Source of the DNA: Salinibaculum rarum
Lineage (GTDB): Archaea > Halobacteriota > Halobacteria > Halobacteriales > Haloarculaceae
Length of the DNA stretch: 64,000 nucleotides
Reading direction: 5' to 3'
NCBI RefSeq assembly: GCF_030505615.1
Contig: NZ_CP129992.1
Location: 2,480,001-2,544,000, forward strand
Both the position numbers and the translations under genes were made by a program. The notes beneath the pieces were generated by a model. That model had not been told where the DNA came from. It did no database searches and saw only the letters and a list, made by a program, of their open reading frames with translations. Shown piece by piece: positions 1-8,746 of this stretch; position 1 is the stretch's first letter, and every line of letters begins with the position of its first letter.

Positions 1-593
1 TGCCGACCGCCTCGGAGACGGAGATTCGTACTTCGCTTGGCATTCCCTCGGATGAAAAGCTGGTGGTCTATACAGGGAGTTTGTCGACATGGAAAAATGA
101 TCTTGGACTCACAATTGATGCATTCGCGTCAGTCGTAGCTGAACGGCCAGAGGTCCGTCTCTCAATTGTTGGAGGAGGAAGCGAACTTGAAGAGCTCCGG
201 AAGCGAGCACGCGAGACAGCCCCAAGTGAAGCGATTAAGTTTCCCGGCCACGTCTCGCAGTCGACAGTTTTCGATTATCTCGCCGTTGCGGATGTCGGGG
301 TCGTTCCCCTACGACCCGTCGATAGAATCGCAACACGCTACACCTCGCCACTAAAGCTGTACGAGTATCTTGTGTCCGACATCAACGTTGTCGCTGCGGA
401 AGTACCGTCGATTACATCTGCCACAGCTGATATTGACGGCGTCTTCACCTACGAACCTGGCAACCTAAACGAGTTCGTCCGTGCCCTGCAACGAGCACTC
501 GATGCCCCTCGTCCGAAGCGCAGTCCGGACGACTTTTCCTATGCGCGGCGGGCTAAACAGTTAGAATCAATCTTCTCTACGGCATTATCGTAG
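1..593 (+). CDS. Glycosyltransferase family 4/group 1, C-terminal part (5' end outside window)
   Basis: The reading frame is open from the first bases of the window, so this is the 3' part of a longer gene; a GTG at 63 is probably internal. The visible ~195 residues match the nucleotide-sugar-binding half of GT-B glycosyltransferases: a YTG strand with a following helix, a VGGG turn, a PGHVS loop, and a late segment (SPLKLYEYL) at the place where these enzymes have the EX7E-type donor site. Role inferred: sugar transfer to a lipid-linked or surface polysaccharide in the cytoplasm. asnB follows within 40 nt on the same strand, and both genes use many A/T-rich codons unlike the rest of the window, which suggests a transferred surface-glycan island. 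Donor and acceptor cannot be told. Confidence 0.85.
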   Translation, partial: PTASETEIRTSLGIPSDEKLVVYTGSLSTWKNDLGLTIDAFASVVAERPEVRLSIVGGGSELEELRKRARETAPSEAIKFPGHVSQSTVFDYLAVADVGVVPLRPVDRIATRYTSPLKLYEYLVSDINVVAAEVPSITSATADIDGVFTYEPGNLNEFVRALQRALDAPRPKRSPDDFSYARRAKQLESIFSTALS

Positions 594-629
594 TCTTGAT
601 ACGGACACGGATGTCACAATACTACAACG

Positions 630-2480
630 ATGTGTGGAATCGCGGGGGCGTTCGGGTTCGGCGATCACGAGGTTGGTGACGACGATCAACTGGGCGCAAT
701 GTTAGATTGCATTACGCATCGTGGCCCGGACAGCGAAGGCCGATTTGTCCCTACTAACGATCCGGTGATAATGGGCGCACGCCGCCTTTCTATCATGGAT
801 GTCGAGGGTGGTGACCAACCGATCACAAACGAGGATGGCTCTGTAACAGTCGTCTATAATGGTGAGATATACAATCATGCCGAACTAAGAGAGGAACTCA
901 CTAACCAAGGACACGAGTTTCGGACCGAAGCTGATACCGAAGTCTTGGTACACCTCTGGGAAGAGCACGGGCACTCGATGCCCGAATACCTCGATGGGAT
1001 GTTTGCGTTTTCCATTTGGGACAGCGATCAGGAGGCGCTGTTCCTCGCGAGGGACCGACTCGGAATCAAGCCGTTGTACGTCACTGAGACTGATGGACCG
1101 TTCTTTTGGGCGAGTGAGGTGAAGTCACTGTTGGAGGCAGGTATCGACCCCGTCCTCGATGACAGCGCGGTCCGCAACTATTTCACCCTTCGATACTGGC
1201 CATGGCCCCAGTCACCCTTCGATGGGGTGCGAAAAGTACCGCCAGGAACCAGCTTACTCATCACCGAAAACGAGACAGAAGAGCACCGATATTGGGATCT
1301 ATCGTCGAACCCACGGACGGGATCCATCAATCGCCATGCGACTGACTTGCGAGAGATGTTGAGCGCATCCGTTGAGCGTAGGCTTATGTCAGATGTCCCG
1401 CTCGGTGCCTTCCTTTCTGGAGGTCTAGATTCCTCCTCCATCGTAGCCCTGATCTCAGAGATGCGCGACGAGCCACTAGATACGTTCTCTATTGGGTTTG
1501 AGGATGATGCGTTCGATGAGAGTGACCACGCTCGACATGTGGCTGAATACTTCGGCACTAATCATCATGAGATTACGGTTGATCTTGACTCAATGGATCT
1601 CTTCGGCGAAGTTGTTGAGCGTTTCGGCGAGCCACTCGCGGATCCAGCAGCCCTGCCGACTCTGGCACTCTCCAAATATGCTAGCGAAGATGTCAAAGTA
1701 GTATTAAGTGGAGAAGGCGCGGACGAACTACTCGGTGGATACTGGTACTTCGACCAAATCCCAAAACACCAGCAGATGTTTGACCGCGTACCCGATGCTG
1801 CATTTAAGCTCGCCGGACAAATCGAACCGTACGCACCAGTTAGAAATCAGACCCTTCGGTACATTTCGGCACTCAGGAACACGGAAACGGCCATCGAGGG
1901 CGTCGCACAGCGGTTTCAGATTCCATCCGACAGGTATCTTAAGTCGTCAAAGATTAGTGAGGAGGGTGGAATCGAAACTCTTGTACGCTCTACAGAGTCG
2001 TACGCCGACACCGACGACTTCTACAAGCGAATGCTCGCGTTCGACATCAAGTACTGGCTGCCCGACGACCTCCTGTATAAGGTTGACCAGTCCTCAATGG
2101 CAGCATCACTTGAGGCTAGGGTGCCATTCCTAGACCACGAACTAGTCGAGTTCGGATTCAATCTCCCGGTTGAGTACAAGCAAGACGGCTACAAGCGTGT
2201 TCTAAAGCGAGCTATGAAGGATTTGCTCCCAAAACGAGTGCTCCAGCGAAATAAGCACGGTCTAGGTGTTCCTGTCGGTGACTGGTTCAGGAGCGACCAC
2301 AAAGCCATCACGAGTTGGATGACAGAGCAGCACCTCGAAGCGACGCCCTATGTCGAACCAGACTCCGTGTTTCGCATTTGGGATGCGCACAGAAGCGGAG
2401 CAGACTACGGATTGACCCTCTGGAAAATTCTAACGTTCGTTGCTTGGTACCATACCATCGTCCTCCCGTATCGAAAGTGA
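630..2480 (+). CDS. asnB: Asparagine synthase (glutamine-hydrolysing)
   Basis: 616 residues, the usual AsnB size. It begins MCGIAGAFG, with the N-terminal nucleophile Cys2 of class II glutamine amidotransferases. A second domain carries the ATP-pyrophosphatase loop SGGLDSS near residue 263 and a GEGADELLGGY segment typical of the family. Known family reaction: amidation of aspartate with glutamine-derived ammonia and ATP. AsnB paralogues within polysaccharide clusters often amidate other carboxylates such as uronic acids; since this one lies beside a glycosyltransferase, a role in modifying a glycan or its precursor is a reasonable inference. Base composition is visibly more A/T-rich than genes after 3.8 kb. 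The C terminus looks intact next to the insertion sequence. Confidence 0.92.
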   Translation: MCGIAGAFGFGDHEVGDDDQLGAMLDCITHRGPDSEGRFVPTNDPVIMGARRLSIMDVEGGDQPITNEDGSVTVVYNGEIYNHAELREELTNQGHEFRTEADTEVLVHLWEEHGHSMPEYLDGMFAFSIWDSDQEALFLARDRLGIKPLYVTETDGPFFWASEVKSLLEAGIDPVLDDSAVRNYFTLRYWPWPQSPFDGVRKVPPGTSLLITENETEEHRYWDLSSNPRTGSINRHATDLREMLSASVERRLMSDVPLGAFLSGGLDSSSIVALISEMRDEPLDTFSIGFEDDAFDESDHARHVAEYFGTNHHEITVDLDSMDLFGEVVERFGEPLADPAALPTLALSKYASEDVKVVLSGEGADELLGGYWYFDQIPKHQQMFDRVPDAAFKLAGQIEPYAPVRNQTLRYISALRNTETAIEGVAQRFQIPSDRYLKSSKISEEGGIETLVRSTESYADTDDFYKRMLAFDIKYWLPDDLLYKVDQSSMAASLEARVPFLDHELVEFGFNLPVEYKQDGYKRVLKRAMKDLLPKRVLQRNKHGLGVPVGDWFRSDHKAITSWMTEQHLEATPYVEPDSVFRIWDAHRSGADYGLTLWKILTFVAWYHTIVLPYRK

Positions 2481-2507
2481 ACCCGCTTGAACCTGTCGCG
2501 TTTCCAG

Positions 2508-2531
2508 TATTAAAACCGGCGTGAAGCCGGT
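2508..2531 (+). promoter_or_regulatory. TATA box plus hairpin before the transposase
   Basis: TATTAAAA (2508-2515) lies about 30 nt before the transposase ATG, suiting a leaderless or short-leader transcript. Immediately after it is a perfect 6-bp hairpin, ACCGGC (2515-2520), loop GTGAA, GCCGGT (2526-2531). It could shelter the gene from outside transcription or be part of the element end; this is inference. Confidence 0.45.
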
Positions 2532-2543
2532 AATGGCGACCTG

Positions 2544-3767
2544 ATGGCTGCGAATCCCAACTCTCAGCAAAGGCCGCCAACAGGAAAAACGGACGCAGCG
2601 TACTTCAATTCTGATCAATCAACTGCGACCGCAGTGTACTCGCTGCTCGACGCAGTCGGCAGCGAGTCCATCGCCGACGAGTTCGATATCGGCAAACACA
2701 GCAAGAAACACGACTTCGACAACCACCTCAAAGTCGCCGTGCGTGAAGGGATCGATCCCTCAGACTCGCTTGCCGAACTCGAAGAAACCACCGATACAGC
2801 CGCTGAAATGGAGAAGATGGCTGCCTCTACGTTCTCACGGTACACGAACGACCGCGACTACCGCGCGGTCGTTCGTACCATGTTCGAGCTACTCCATACC
2901 CCACAGTTGGCCCATCAACGAGCCGTCGAACGAAAACGACTCCAGCGACTCACGCGAGGCGTTGTTGCGACCGATGCGACAAATCTCGAACTCACACGGT
3001 CGGTCGTCGTCTCGGACGACTTCGTCGGAGACGACGAGCAGTCCTACGAGATCGACACTGGCGACGGTGGCATCAAACTCCACCTTGCCGCGCGTGTCGA
3101 CGGAGAACACAAGCATCCACTCGGTGCGACCGTGACAGAAGGTGAGACCCACGAGAATCCGCAGTTTGAGCATCTCTATGGCGATGTCGAGGTCTTTCCA
3201 GACCTCGACTCGCCAATCTGGGTCTTCGACCGTGGCTACACACGCTACGAGCGCTTTTGCGGCTTCACAGCCATCAACGATGACTTCATCACACTGCTAG
3301 AATCGGACGCTCGGTACGATGTCTGTGAACAGATCCAGACCGCTGAGGTAACCGACGGTGATGAAACACGGCAGGTACGCGACGACCGTATCGAACTCGC
3401 CGACACAGGAGAACAGTTCCGGCGAGTAGTGCTTGAAACGCCGGACGGAGAGCAACTCGAGTACCTGACGACGCTGGCGTCGTCAGAGTACGACCCTATC
3501 GACGTAATCAGCATCTACACGCTGCGAACTGTGATCGAGATCCTGTTTCGGGAGCTGAAGCAGTATTTGAACGGTGAAAACTTCCACTCGACAACGCTCA
3601 ACGGCGTGCTGTTCGAGTTGTTTTCTGCGTTGATTGGACCGTTGTTGATCCAGTGGCTGCGGCAACGCCACCCGATGCGGGGTGGCGTGCCGCAAGCGAT
3701 TCGAGAAGTACGGAAGCGCTGGAACGACACGCTCGGATTTATTTGGACATTCCTATTGGCTGTCTAA
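2544..3767 (+). CDS. IS4-family transposase (ISH8-like)
   Basis: 407 residues, apparently full length, no frameshift. The DDE triad can be placed: D144 in VVATDATNLEL, D229 in WVFDRGY, and E332 within the IS4 signature Y-(2)-R-(3)-E-(6)-K (Y325, R328, E332, K339). Known role: cut-and-paste transposition of the surrounding IS. The N-terminal ~100 residues, including DEFDIGKHSKKHDF, resemble what I recall of ISH8-type haloarchaeal transposases. The intact frame and catalytic residues suggest recent or current activity. Its position at the end of the surface-glycan genes fits IS-rich haloarchaeal glycan islands. Confidence 0.93.
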   Translation: MAANPNSQQRPPTGKTDAAYFNSDQSTATAVYSLLDAVGSESIADEFDIGKHSKKHDFDNHLKVAVREGIDPSDSLAELEETTDTAAEMEKMAASTFSRYTNDRDYRAVVRTMFELLHTPQLAHQRAVERKRLQRLTRGVVATDATNLELTRSVVVSDDFVGDDEQSYEIDTGDGGIKLHLAARVDGEHKHPLGATVTEGETHENPQFEHLYGDVEVFPDLDSPIWVFDRGYTRYERFCGFTAINDDFITLLESDARYDVCEQIQTAEVTDGDETRQVRDDRIELADTGEQFRRVVLETPDGEQLEYLTTLASSEYDPIDVISIYTLRTVIEILFRELKQYLNGENFHSTTLNGVLFELFSALIGPLLIQWLRQRHPMRGGVPQAIREVRKRWNDTLGFIWTFLLAV

Positions 3768-3833
3768 GCTTCTGTATCGGTTCACCAAGTGTCCAGGATG
3801 AGCTAAAGCAGACCTCCAAGGATCCAACCAGAA

Positions 3834-4676
3834 CTACCCAAGTTCCCCAACACTCTCGTACTCCCAGATCAAATCGAAATACCGCTTCAACCCAGCCACA
3901 AAAGACCCGTTCTCCGTAATCGCAGCCTGGCGCATGTGATTCGGAACGTCGGGCTCTTCAACCAACAAAATCGCCTCCCCGGAGTCGTAATCGAGACTGG
4001 GGTCGATGAGCGTCCCGCGCCAGGGGAGCCGACCCGTCGAAAATCGGAGTCCCAGCTCCGGGTAGCTCTCCTGGATGTACTCGACGACTTCCGCCTGCCG
4101 AGGGCGTTTCTCGTCGGCCAGCAGGTCGGGGTGGAGAAAGAGCGCGTCGACAGCGACGCGGTCGAGCGCATCGGCGACAGCCGATTCGACAGCCTCGAAG
4201 TACGCGAAACTGTTCGTGATGACGTACACCTGTTCGCTGGCGTCGTTGTAGAGCCGGCGCGTCTCGCGCTCGCTGGGGTCGCCCACGTCGACGACGTAGA
4301 ACAGTTCCTCGGCGGGTCGAATCTCCTCGCTTGCCTGCTCGTAGCGGGGCTGGAACTCGTCGAGAAACGCCTCGCGCATCTCGTCGAGCTGGTGGGCGAA
4401 CTGCTCGAACTCCTGGCGTCGGTTCTCGACGGCCCGGTCCAGGATAGCGGCGGGTGGTTTGGACTGGTACTCCTTCGGCCGGCCGGGAACCACCTTGATG
4501 AATCCTCGGTCCGCGAGTGCGTCGAGGACGCCGTAGATGCGCGCCTTCGGTATCCCGGTCGCCTCGGCGAGGTTCGGGGCGGTGGTCCGGCCGAGCGTCA
4601 GCAACTCCGCGAGCGCCTGCTGTTCGTACTCCGTCAGTCCCAACTGTTCGAGCAGCGCCGTCGGCTCGGCGGCCAT
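3834..4676 (-). CDS. TrmB-family transcriptional regulator
   Basis: 280 residues. The N-terminal ~80 form a TrmB-type winged helix (segment APNLAEATGIPKARIYGVLD, then the wing around GFIKVVPGRPKEY). A helical linker follows, and then a C-terminal domain (from ~100) with the VVDVGDPSE segment of PLD-like TrmB sensor domains. Family members bind promoters and respond to sugars or other metabolites; the ligand here is unknown. It is divergently oriented to and immediately beside the IS: its TAG stop lies 66 nt past the transposase stop. It appears complete, so the IS did not disrupt it. The ATG at 4676 fits the family N terminus. Confidence 0.85.
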   Translation of the reverse strand: MAAEPTALLEQLGLTEYEQQALAELLTLGRTTAPNLAEATGIPKARIYGVLDALADRGFIKVVPGRPKEYQSKPPAAILDRAVENRRQEFEQFAHQLDEMREAFLDEFQPRYEQASEEIRPAEELFYVVDVGDPSERETRRLYNDASEQVYVITNSFAYFEAVESAVADALDRVAVDALFLHPDLLADEKRPRQAEVVEYIQESYPELGLRFSTGRLPWRGTLIDPSLDYDSGEAILLVEEPDVPNHMRQAAITENGSFVAGLKRYFDLIWEYESVGELG

Positions 4677-4746
4677 TGGGCGTCGGTTCGGCAGCCGCGC
4701 TCTTTAACCCTGCCGTTTGACCGTCTGATAGATAGTCCCAAATCGG

Positions 4747-5151
4747 TCAGTCGGACTCGCTACCCTCGGGCATGTCGTCCGTCTCCGGGTCGAACGGACG
4801 GCCGATGTCGTATCGAGGTGCACCTACGCCGAACACACGAACCGGCTGGTCAGCATCGGATGGGTTGTACGGGCGGTGTGGACTCTTCGGTTCGGCGACG
4901 AAGACGTGCCCGGCAGAGACAGTCTGTTCGCCGTCTGGCGTCTCGACGGTCAACGTCCCGTCGAGAACGTAGAACAGTTCCTCGCGCTGGTCGTGGTAGT
5001 GATACGTCTGCGGGAGTTGTTCGCCGGGCGCGATGTCGTAGACGGCGGCCGAAAGCGCCGAGAGGTCGACGGCTTCGGTCAGCGAGCGGCGGTCACATGG
5101 ATGGTCTTCGGTCGGAGAAATCGACTCCGGGTCGACGACGTGATAGCCCAT
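4747..5151 (-). CDS. Cupin-domain protein
   Basis: 134 residues from the ATG at 5151 (MGYHVVDPES); an upstream in-frame extension has low-complexity non-homologous sequence and is rejected. A single cupin barrel is visible: motif 1 with HYHDQREELFYVLDG (metal ligands H, H and E) and motif 2 around PHRPYN (third His). A metal-dependent dioxygenase, isomerase or small-molecule sensor function is possible; the substrate is unknown. It lies between the TrmB-like regulator and mptE on the same strand, but nothing visible links it to pterin synthesis. Confidence 0.8.
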   Translation of the reverse strand: MGYHVVDPESISPTEDHPCDRRSLTEAVDLSALSAAVYDIAPGEQLPQTYHYHDQREELFYVLDGTLTVETPDGEQTVSAGHVFVAEPKSPHRPYNPSDADQPVRVFGVGAPRYDIGRPFDPETDDMPEGSESD

Positions 5152-5215
5152 ACGCCACCTTGCAAACCCAGTGCAAACAGCCCTCCGCTTACGCTGGGGC
5201 AGGATTCGAGTCGAT

Positions 5216-5911
5216 TCACGCCGGCAGCACGGTATCGTCGATAGTGTCGCGGCGGCCATCGAGCACGGCAAAGCGCTCGTCCCGTCGGCGTTCGAGCCAC
5301 AGGAGGAGTCGCTCCGCCCACACCAGTTTCTTCTGTTTCATCGGGTCGACAGCGGGGTCGTCGAAGTCCCAGCCGACAAACCGTAGTTCCTCGGCACCAC
5401 AGTGGTCTGCGAGAAACGCCGCGCGGTCGCCGTCGGTGAACCCACCCACGTTGTACACTGCATCGGTCGGCGCTGCCTGGGTCGTCGGGACGATGGCACT
5501 ATCCTCGAAGGTCGGGACGTGTGTCTCGAGCGCCGGGATATTGTCGCCGTGGGCGTGGACCGCGACGGGAGTTCCCGCCTCGGTGAGATGTGTGACCGTC
5601 TCGGGATTCTTGTCGAGGTCGGTGACCATGCAATCGATGGCGACGCCACATGCTTCGAGACGGTCCGCGGCCGTCGAGGCGGCGACGACGCTGTCCGCGG
5701 TCGCCGCTCGGTCTGCCTGCGCTTCGAGATTCGGCCCGGCACCGGCAATCGCCACGCTATCGACTGTGAAATCCAGATTGTCGGGAGCGACCGTCTCGGC
5801 GGGGTCAAGTAGTGTCGCAAGTCTATCACGGGCACGCTCGTCGGCGGCCCGTTCGAAGCCGAAATCAGACAGGATTGCGGTGTAGACCGGTTCCCATGTC
5901 GAGTAGTCCAT
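5216..5911 (-). CDS. mptE: 6-hydroxymethyl-7,8-dihydropterin pyrophosphokinase (MptE-type, DUF115)
   Basis: 231 residues from MDYSTWEPV at 5911. DUF115-type landmarks are GAGPNLE, CMVTDLDKNPET, AHGDN and VGWDFDD near the C terminus. In archaea this family activates 6-hydroxymethyl-dihydropterin with ATP, replacing bacterial FolK. The neighbouring folP encodes the next enzyme, which strongly supports the assignment. A TATA box at 5997-6004 reads toward this gene, so it can be transcribed separately with a ~60-nt leader. Start alternatives: a GTG three codons upstream at 5920. Confidence 0.85.
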   Translation of the reverse strand: MDYSTWEPVYTAILSDFGFERAADERARDRLATLLDPAETVAPDNLDFTVDSVAIAGAGPNLEAQADRAATADSVVAASTAADRLEACGVAIDCMVTDLDKNPETVTHLTEAGTPVAVHAHGDNIPALETHVPTFEDSAIVPTTQAAPTDAVYNVGGFTDGDRAAFLADHCGAEELRFVGWDFDDPAVDPMKQKKLVWAERLLLWLERRRDERFAVLDGRRDTIDDTVLPA

Positions 5912-5996
5912 CGCTACCACCTGACACCGTCCGTAGACACCGACAAACCAGCAGCGTCAGGGGACCATCGTGTTGCCACTGCTTCAGAGTAGGGTC

Positions 5997-6004
5997 TATA
6001 TAAA
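5997..6004 (-). promoter_or_regulatory. TATA box of mptE
   Basis: On the minus strand this reads TTTATATA, close to the archaeal consensus. Transcription would begin near 5972, giving a leader of about 60 nt before the mptE ATG at 5911. The 187-base gap 5912-6098 otherwise shows no gene. Confidence 0.6.
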
Positions 6005-6098
6005 CCGGGTTGAGCCGAAATGGCACACTGAACTTCCCCTGCCCAGGTGCCCTTCCGGCCTTCACGCGGTGCTTTATTCGCATCCGGCATAAGTTTTC

Positions 6099-7223
6099 TT
6101 ACCTGCACCCCTCCCGTACCCCGTCGAGCGCGTCGGCGAGTGCCGGGGGGCCCCGGATACGGTCGGTGAGTTCCAGCAGCGTCGAGACTGGACCGCCGAG
6201 CAACACTTTCTGGCCGGTGTCTGCCACGACAGCATCGGTCTCGCGGGTACCAGCGACGAGTGATTCCCGGGCCGAGGCGGGGATGTCGAGCGCGAAGAGT
6301 CGCGAGACGGTCGCGTCTGCCGCTGACGGGTCACCGTCGGAATCAGTGAGGTGGCGGGTCGCCTCCCTGACGGTGGTCACGTCGAGTTCTTCGACCGTGT
6401 CCGCACGGACCCTATCGCGGGAGAACTCGTCGCCGATGATGGCTGCATCGCGTGTCTCGGCAACGTCGTGTGTGCGGACGACGTGGGCGCCGCGTTCGAC
6501 GGCCATCGAGGTGGCCGCAAGCGAGACGGGTAATGCCTCCTCTGTCGTCCGGTCGGCGAGGTCACGGAGGAAGTTCTTCCGGTTGATGGAGACGAGTATC
6601 GGCTGACCGATAGCGCGAAACTCCCGGAGCCTATGGAACGTTTCACGGTCGTCGTCGAGGGTCTTGTCCTCGCTCCATCCGCCGAAGGCGGGGTCGACGA
6701 TGGTCTTGTCCGTGAGGCCGTTCTGGAAAAGGGCATCGTAGATGTCGTCAACTGCCTCGACGGCGCCCGGGCGTTCAAGGTCTGGAGGGCTCGCCATCTT
6801 GCCGACGGCGACGTCGTACTCCGCACAGATGTCGGGCATCTTCGGGTCGGCAAAGCCACAGATGTCGTTGACCATGTCGAACCCGCCGTCGAGTGCCGCC
6901 TCGGCGACTTCGTGATAGCGCGTCTCGATGGAATAGACGGCATCGCCGGAGACGGAGTCGATGGTTTCCAGTGCCGTCTCGAGTCGGTCGAGTTCCTGCT
7001 CGGCCGAGAGAACCTCGAATTTCTTGTTGGCGGATTCGAGTCCGACGTCGACGATGTCGGCACCTTCGCCGATGAGTTCGGTATCGACGTACTCGGCGGC
7101 CTCGCCAGAGTCGTCGTAGACGGAGGGGTCGTAGGGGGATTCCCGGCTGACGTTGAGAACGCCCATGATTCGGGGCGGGTGGTCGTCACCGATCGGGAGC
7201 CCGGCGGCGTCGACAGTTCGCAT
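6099..7223 (-). CDS. folP: Dihydropteroate synthase
   Basis: 374 residues from the ATG at 7223 (GTG two codons upstream is possible). The first ~270 residues follow the DHPS TIM barrel: [15 protein letters not shown], an [12 protein letters not shown] segment, DMVNDICGF, and a SINRKNFL segment near 230. A family role is condensing activated pterin with an aminobenzoate (pABA or an archaeal equivalent). About 100 C-terminal residues extend beyond bacterial FolP, ending in a [13 protein letters not shown] segment. Unlike the folC-folP fusion I recall from Haloferax, no folylglutamate synthase domain is attached. Together with mptE it forms a pterin cassette. Confidence 0.88.
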   Translation of the reverse strand: MRTVDAAGLPIGDDHPPRIMGVLNVSRESPYDPSVYDDSGEAAEYVDTELIGEGADIVDVGLESANKKFEVLSAEQELDRLETALETIDSVSGDAVYSIETRYHEVAEAALDGGFDMVNDICGFADPKMPDICAEYDVAVGKMASPPDLERPGAVEAVDDIYDALFQNGLTDKTIVDPAFGGWSEDKTLDDDRETFHRLREFRAIGQPILVSINRKNFLRDLADRTTEEALPVSLAATSMAVERGAHVVRTHDVAETRDAAIIGDEFSRDRVRADTVEELDVTTVREATRHLTDSDGDPSAADATVSRLFALDIPASARESLVAGTRETDAVVADTGQKVLLGGPVSTLLELTDRIRGPPALADALDGVREGCR

Positions 7224-7343
7224 AGCCACACGTTGGACCCAATCCTGTTAAGCCGGTCGGTTGGGGCAGTCCGCGTGAGAGCAGACCCGGTGACGGTCCC
7301 GACGGTTCAGGCAATTTTTCACCGCTCGGCGCCCAGATGTGGT

Positions 7344-7886
7344 ATGGCCAAAGTTTCGATCGGGTTGCGAGGGTGGCGCTTCGACGAAGAGGAGGTCTTC
7401 GACGAAGACGGGAACATCCGTCCGCTCACGGAGATGGACGACGACACGGTCTATCGGTTGATTCGACTCTCGTCGGTGATGGGAGAGCCGTGTGACGCGT
7501 GCTGGTTGCTCCACGGTGAAGCAGAGATTGAACAGGCAAACACAGCGACGATAGTGTACGGCGAACCGATGGCTGAAGTCGTCCTGTGTGACGAGCACGA
7601 ACCGGACTTTCTGTACTGGTTCCGTGAAGAGGGCGGCGACGAGTACCAGGGCAGCGGTGACCTGCCGGACGCGTTCCACGAGTGGTTCCTCGACGGTAAC
7701 CGCGCCCCGGAGGGGTACGGCGGCCTCGAACACGTCGATGAAGCGCCAGACGACCTTCCGGAGGCTCCGGCGGAACCCGACGCCGCCGAAAAAGAGGGTA
7801 TCCCGGAAGTTGACGAGCAACTCGACGCGATGGAAGAGGCAGAGCAGGAAGCCCTGGACATCGACACCGACGCGCTGGACATATGA
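7344..7886 (+). CDS. Conserved haloarchaeal protein with putative zinc site
   Basis: 180 residues from ATG 7344 ([13 protein letters not shown]). A long upstream in-frame extension lies antisense to folP and is rejected. The fold is not recognised. It contains CDACW (residues ~52-56) and LCDEHEPDF (~78-86), so a C-x2-C plus C-x2-H set could bind Zn. The last ~60 residues are acidic and probably disordered. Its stop overlaps the TrmJ-like start by 4 nt (ATGA), so it is translationally coupled to an RNA methylase and may be a partner or RNA-related factor. Confidence 0.75.
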   Translation: MAKVSIGLRGWRFDEEEVFDEDGNIRPLTEMDDDTVYRLIRLSSVMGEPCDACWLLHGEAEIEQANTATIVYGEPMAEVVLCDEHEPDFLYWFREEGGDEYQGSGDLPDAFHEWFLDGNRAPEGYGGLEHVDEAPDDLPEAPAEPDAAEKEGIPEVDEQLDAMEEAEQEALDIDTDALDI

Positions 7887-8686
7887 GCAAACGCGGGGCC
7901 GACGCGGCCAGAACCGTCTCCGTCGCCGTCGTCGATGCCGAGACGCCCGGTAACGTCGGCACTATCGCCCGGGCGATGAAGAATTTCGGCCTCTCGGAGT
8001 TGCTGCTCGTCGACCCGCCGGAACTGGACCGCGACGGTGAAGCCTACGGGTTCGCCGGACAGGCCCGCGAGGACATCCTCCCGAATGCCCGAGAGGTGTC
8101 GTTCGACCATCTCGTCGAGAACTACTACACCGTCGGCTGTACGGCCATCCCAAACGAAAGTGCCGACAGCCACGTCCGCTATCCGTTCCAGACGCCTGCC
8201 GCGCTCGCCGGGAAACTCGACGACGTCGCCGCCGACATCTGCGTCGTCTTCGGGCGCGAAGCCAACGGCCTGCGAAACGACGAACTCGCGCGGCTGGACG
8301 AAATCTGTGCCATTCCCGCAAGCGCCGATTACCCCGTCTTGAATCTCGGGCAGGCTGCGACCATCGTGCTGTACGAACTTCGGGACCTGACGGTCGACGC
8401 GAGCCAACTCCCGGATACTATCGACCGCGCCGACGAGACTGCAATCGAGGGACTCCACGACCAGTTCGGTGAGTTCCTGCAGGCGCTGGGTCACACGAGG
8501 GAGAAACAGCCAAAGACCAGGCGGATGTGGCGACGGCTGCTCGGGCGCGCGAACCCGACCGGCCGGGAAGTCCGGACGCTTCGCGGGCTCTTTCGCCGGG
8601 CGGGCGAGCGACTGGCCGAGAGCGGCCAGAGCGACCAAAGAGACCAGAGCGAACGACTAGAAGAGAGCAGTCAGGATAGGTCCTGA
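7883..8686 (+). CDS. SPOUT RNA 2'-O-methyltransferase, TrmJ-like
   Basis: 267 residues. SPOUT trefoil-knot motifs are in order: N-terminal [20 protein letters not shown] (motif 1, Asn and Arg conserved), [12 protein letters not shown] (motif 2), and [17 protein letters not shown] (motif 3). This is the pattern of TrmJ, which methylates the 2'-OH of nucleotide 32 in tRNA using SAM; archaeal TrmJ is the best guess, but other TrmH-family targets are possible. The C-terminal ~90 residues are Arg/Gln/Ser rich and probably contact RNA. It overlaps the preceding zinc-motif gene by 4 nt. Confidence 0.85.
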   Translation: MSKRGADAARTVSVAVVDAETPGNVGTIARAMKNFGLSELLLVDPPELDRDGEAYGFAGQAREDILPNAREVSFDHLVENYYTVGCTAIPNESADSHVRYPFQTPAALAGKLDDVAADICVVFGREANGLRNDELARLDEICAIPASADYPVLNLGQAATIVLYELRDLTVDASQLPDTIDRADETAIEGLHDQFGEFLQALGHTREKQPKTRRMWRRLLGRANPTGREVRTLRGLFRRAGERLAESGQSDQRDQSERLEESSQDRS

Positions 8687-8746
8687 CACCGACTTGGCGT
8701 CACAATAGCCCGTATCCGGCCCGACTAGGCCGAGAGTGGGAGCCGC

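Larger units (their letters stand above)
2477..3785 (+). mobile_element. IS4-family (ISH8-like) insertion sequence, ends uncertain
   Basis: A complete transposase gene lies between the asnB stop and the 3' end of the next chromosomal gene. The only inverted match near both edges is a 7-bp GTGAACC (2477-2483) whose complement GGTTCAC lies at 3779-3785. No target-site duplication is visible outside these positions, so the termini given are tentative. The element sits exactly at the border between the AT-richer glycan genes and the GC-rich core, on the same strand as asnB. Confidence 0.4.

Noticed and set aside
2477..3785. IS with confirmed inverted repeats and target duplication
   Set aside because: Only a 7-bp inverted match is seen and no flanking duplication; the ends remain tentative.
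3936..5885. 649-codon plus-strand frame through the TrmB, cupin and mptE genes
   Set aside because: It runs antisense to three recognised genes and has Arg/Ser-rich, non-haloarchaeal composition.
5912..6098. A small RNA between mptE and folP
   Set aside because: Only a TATA box facing mptE is clear; no convincing stable fold or conserved motif could be picked by eye.
6633..7343. Extension of the zinc-motif protein upstream to 6633
   Set aside because: It overlaps folP on the opposite strand; the sequence from 7344 has normal acidic composition and the extension does not match the rest.
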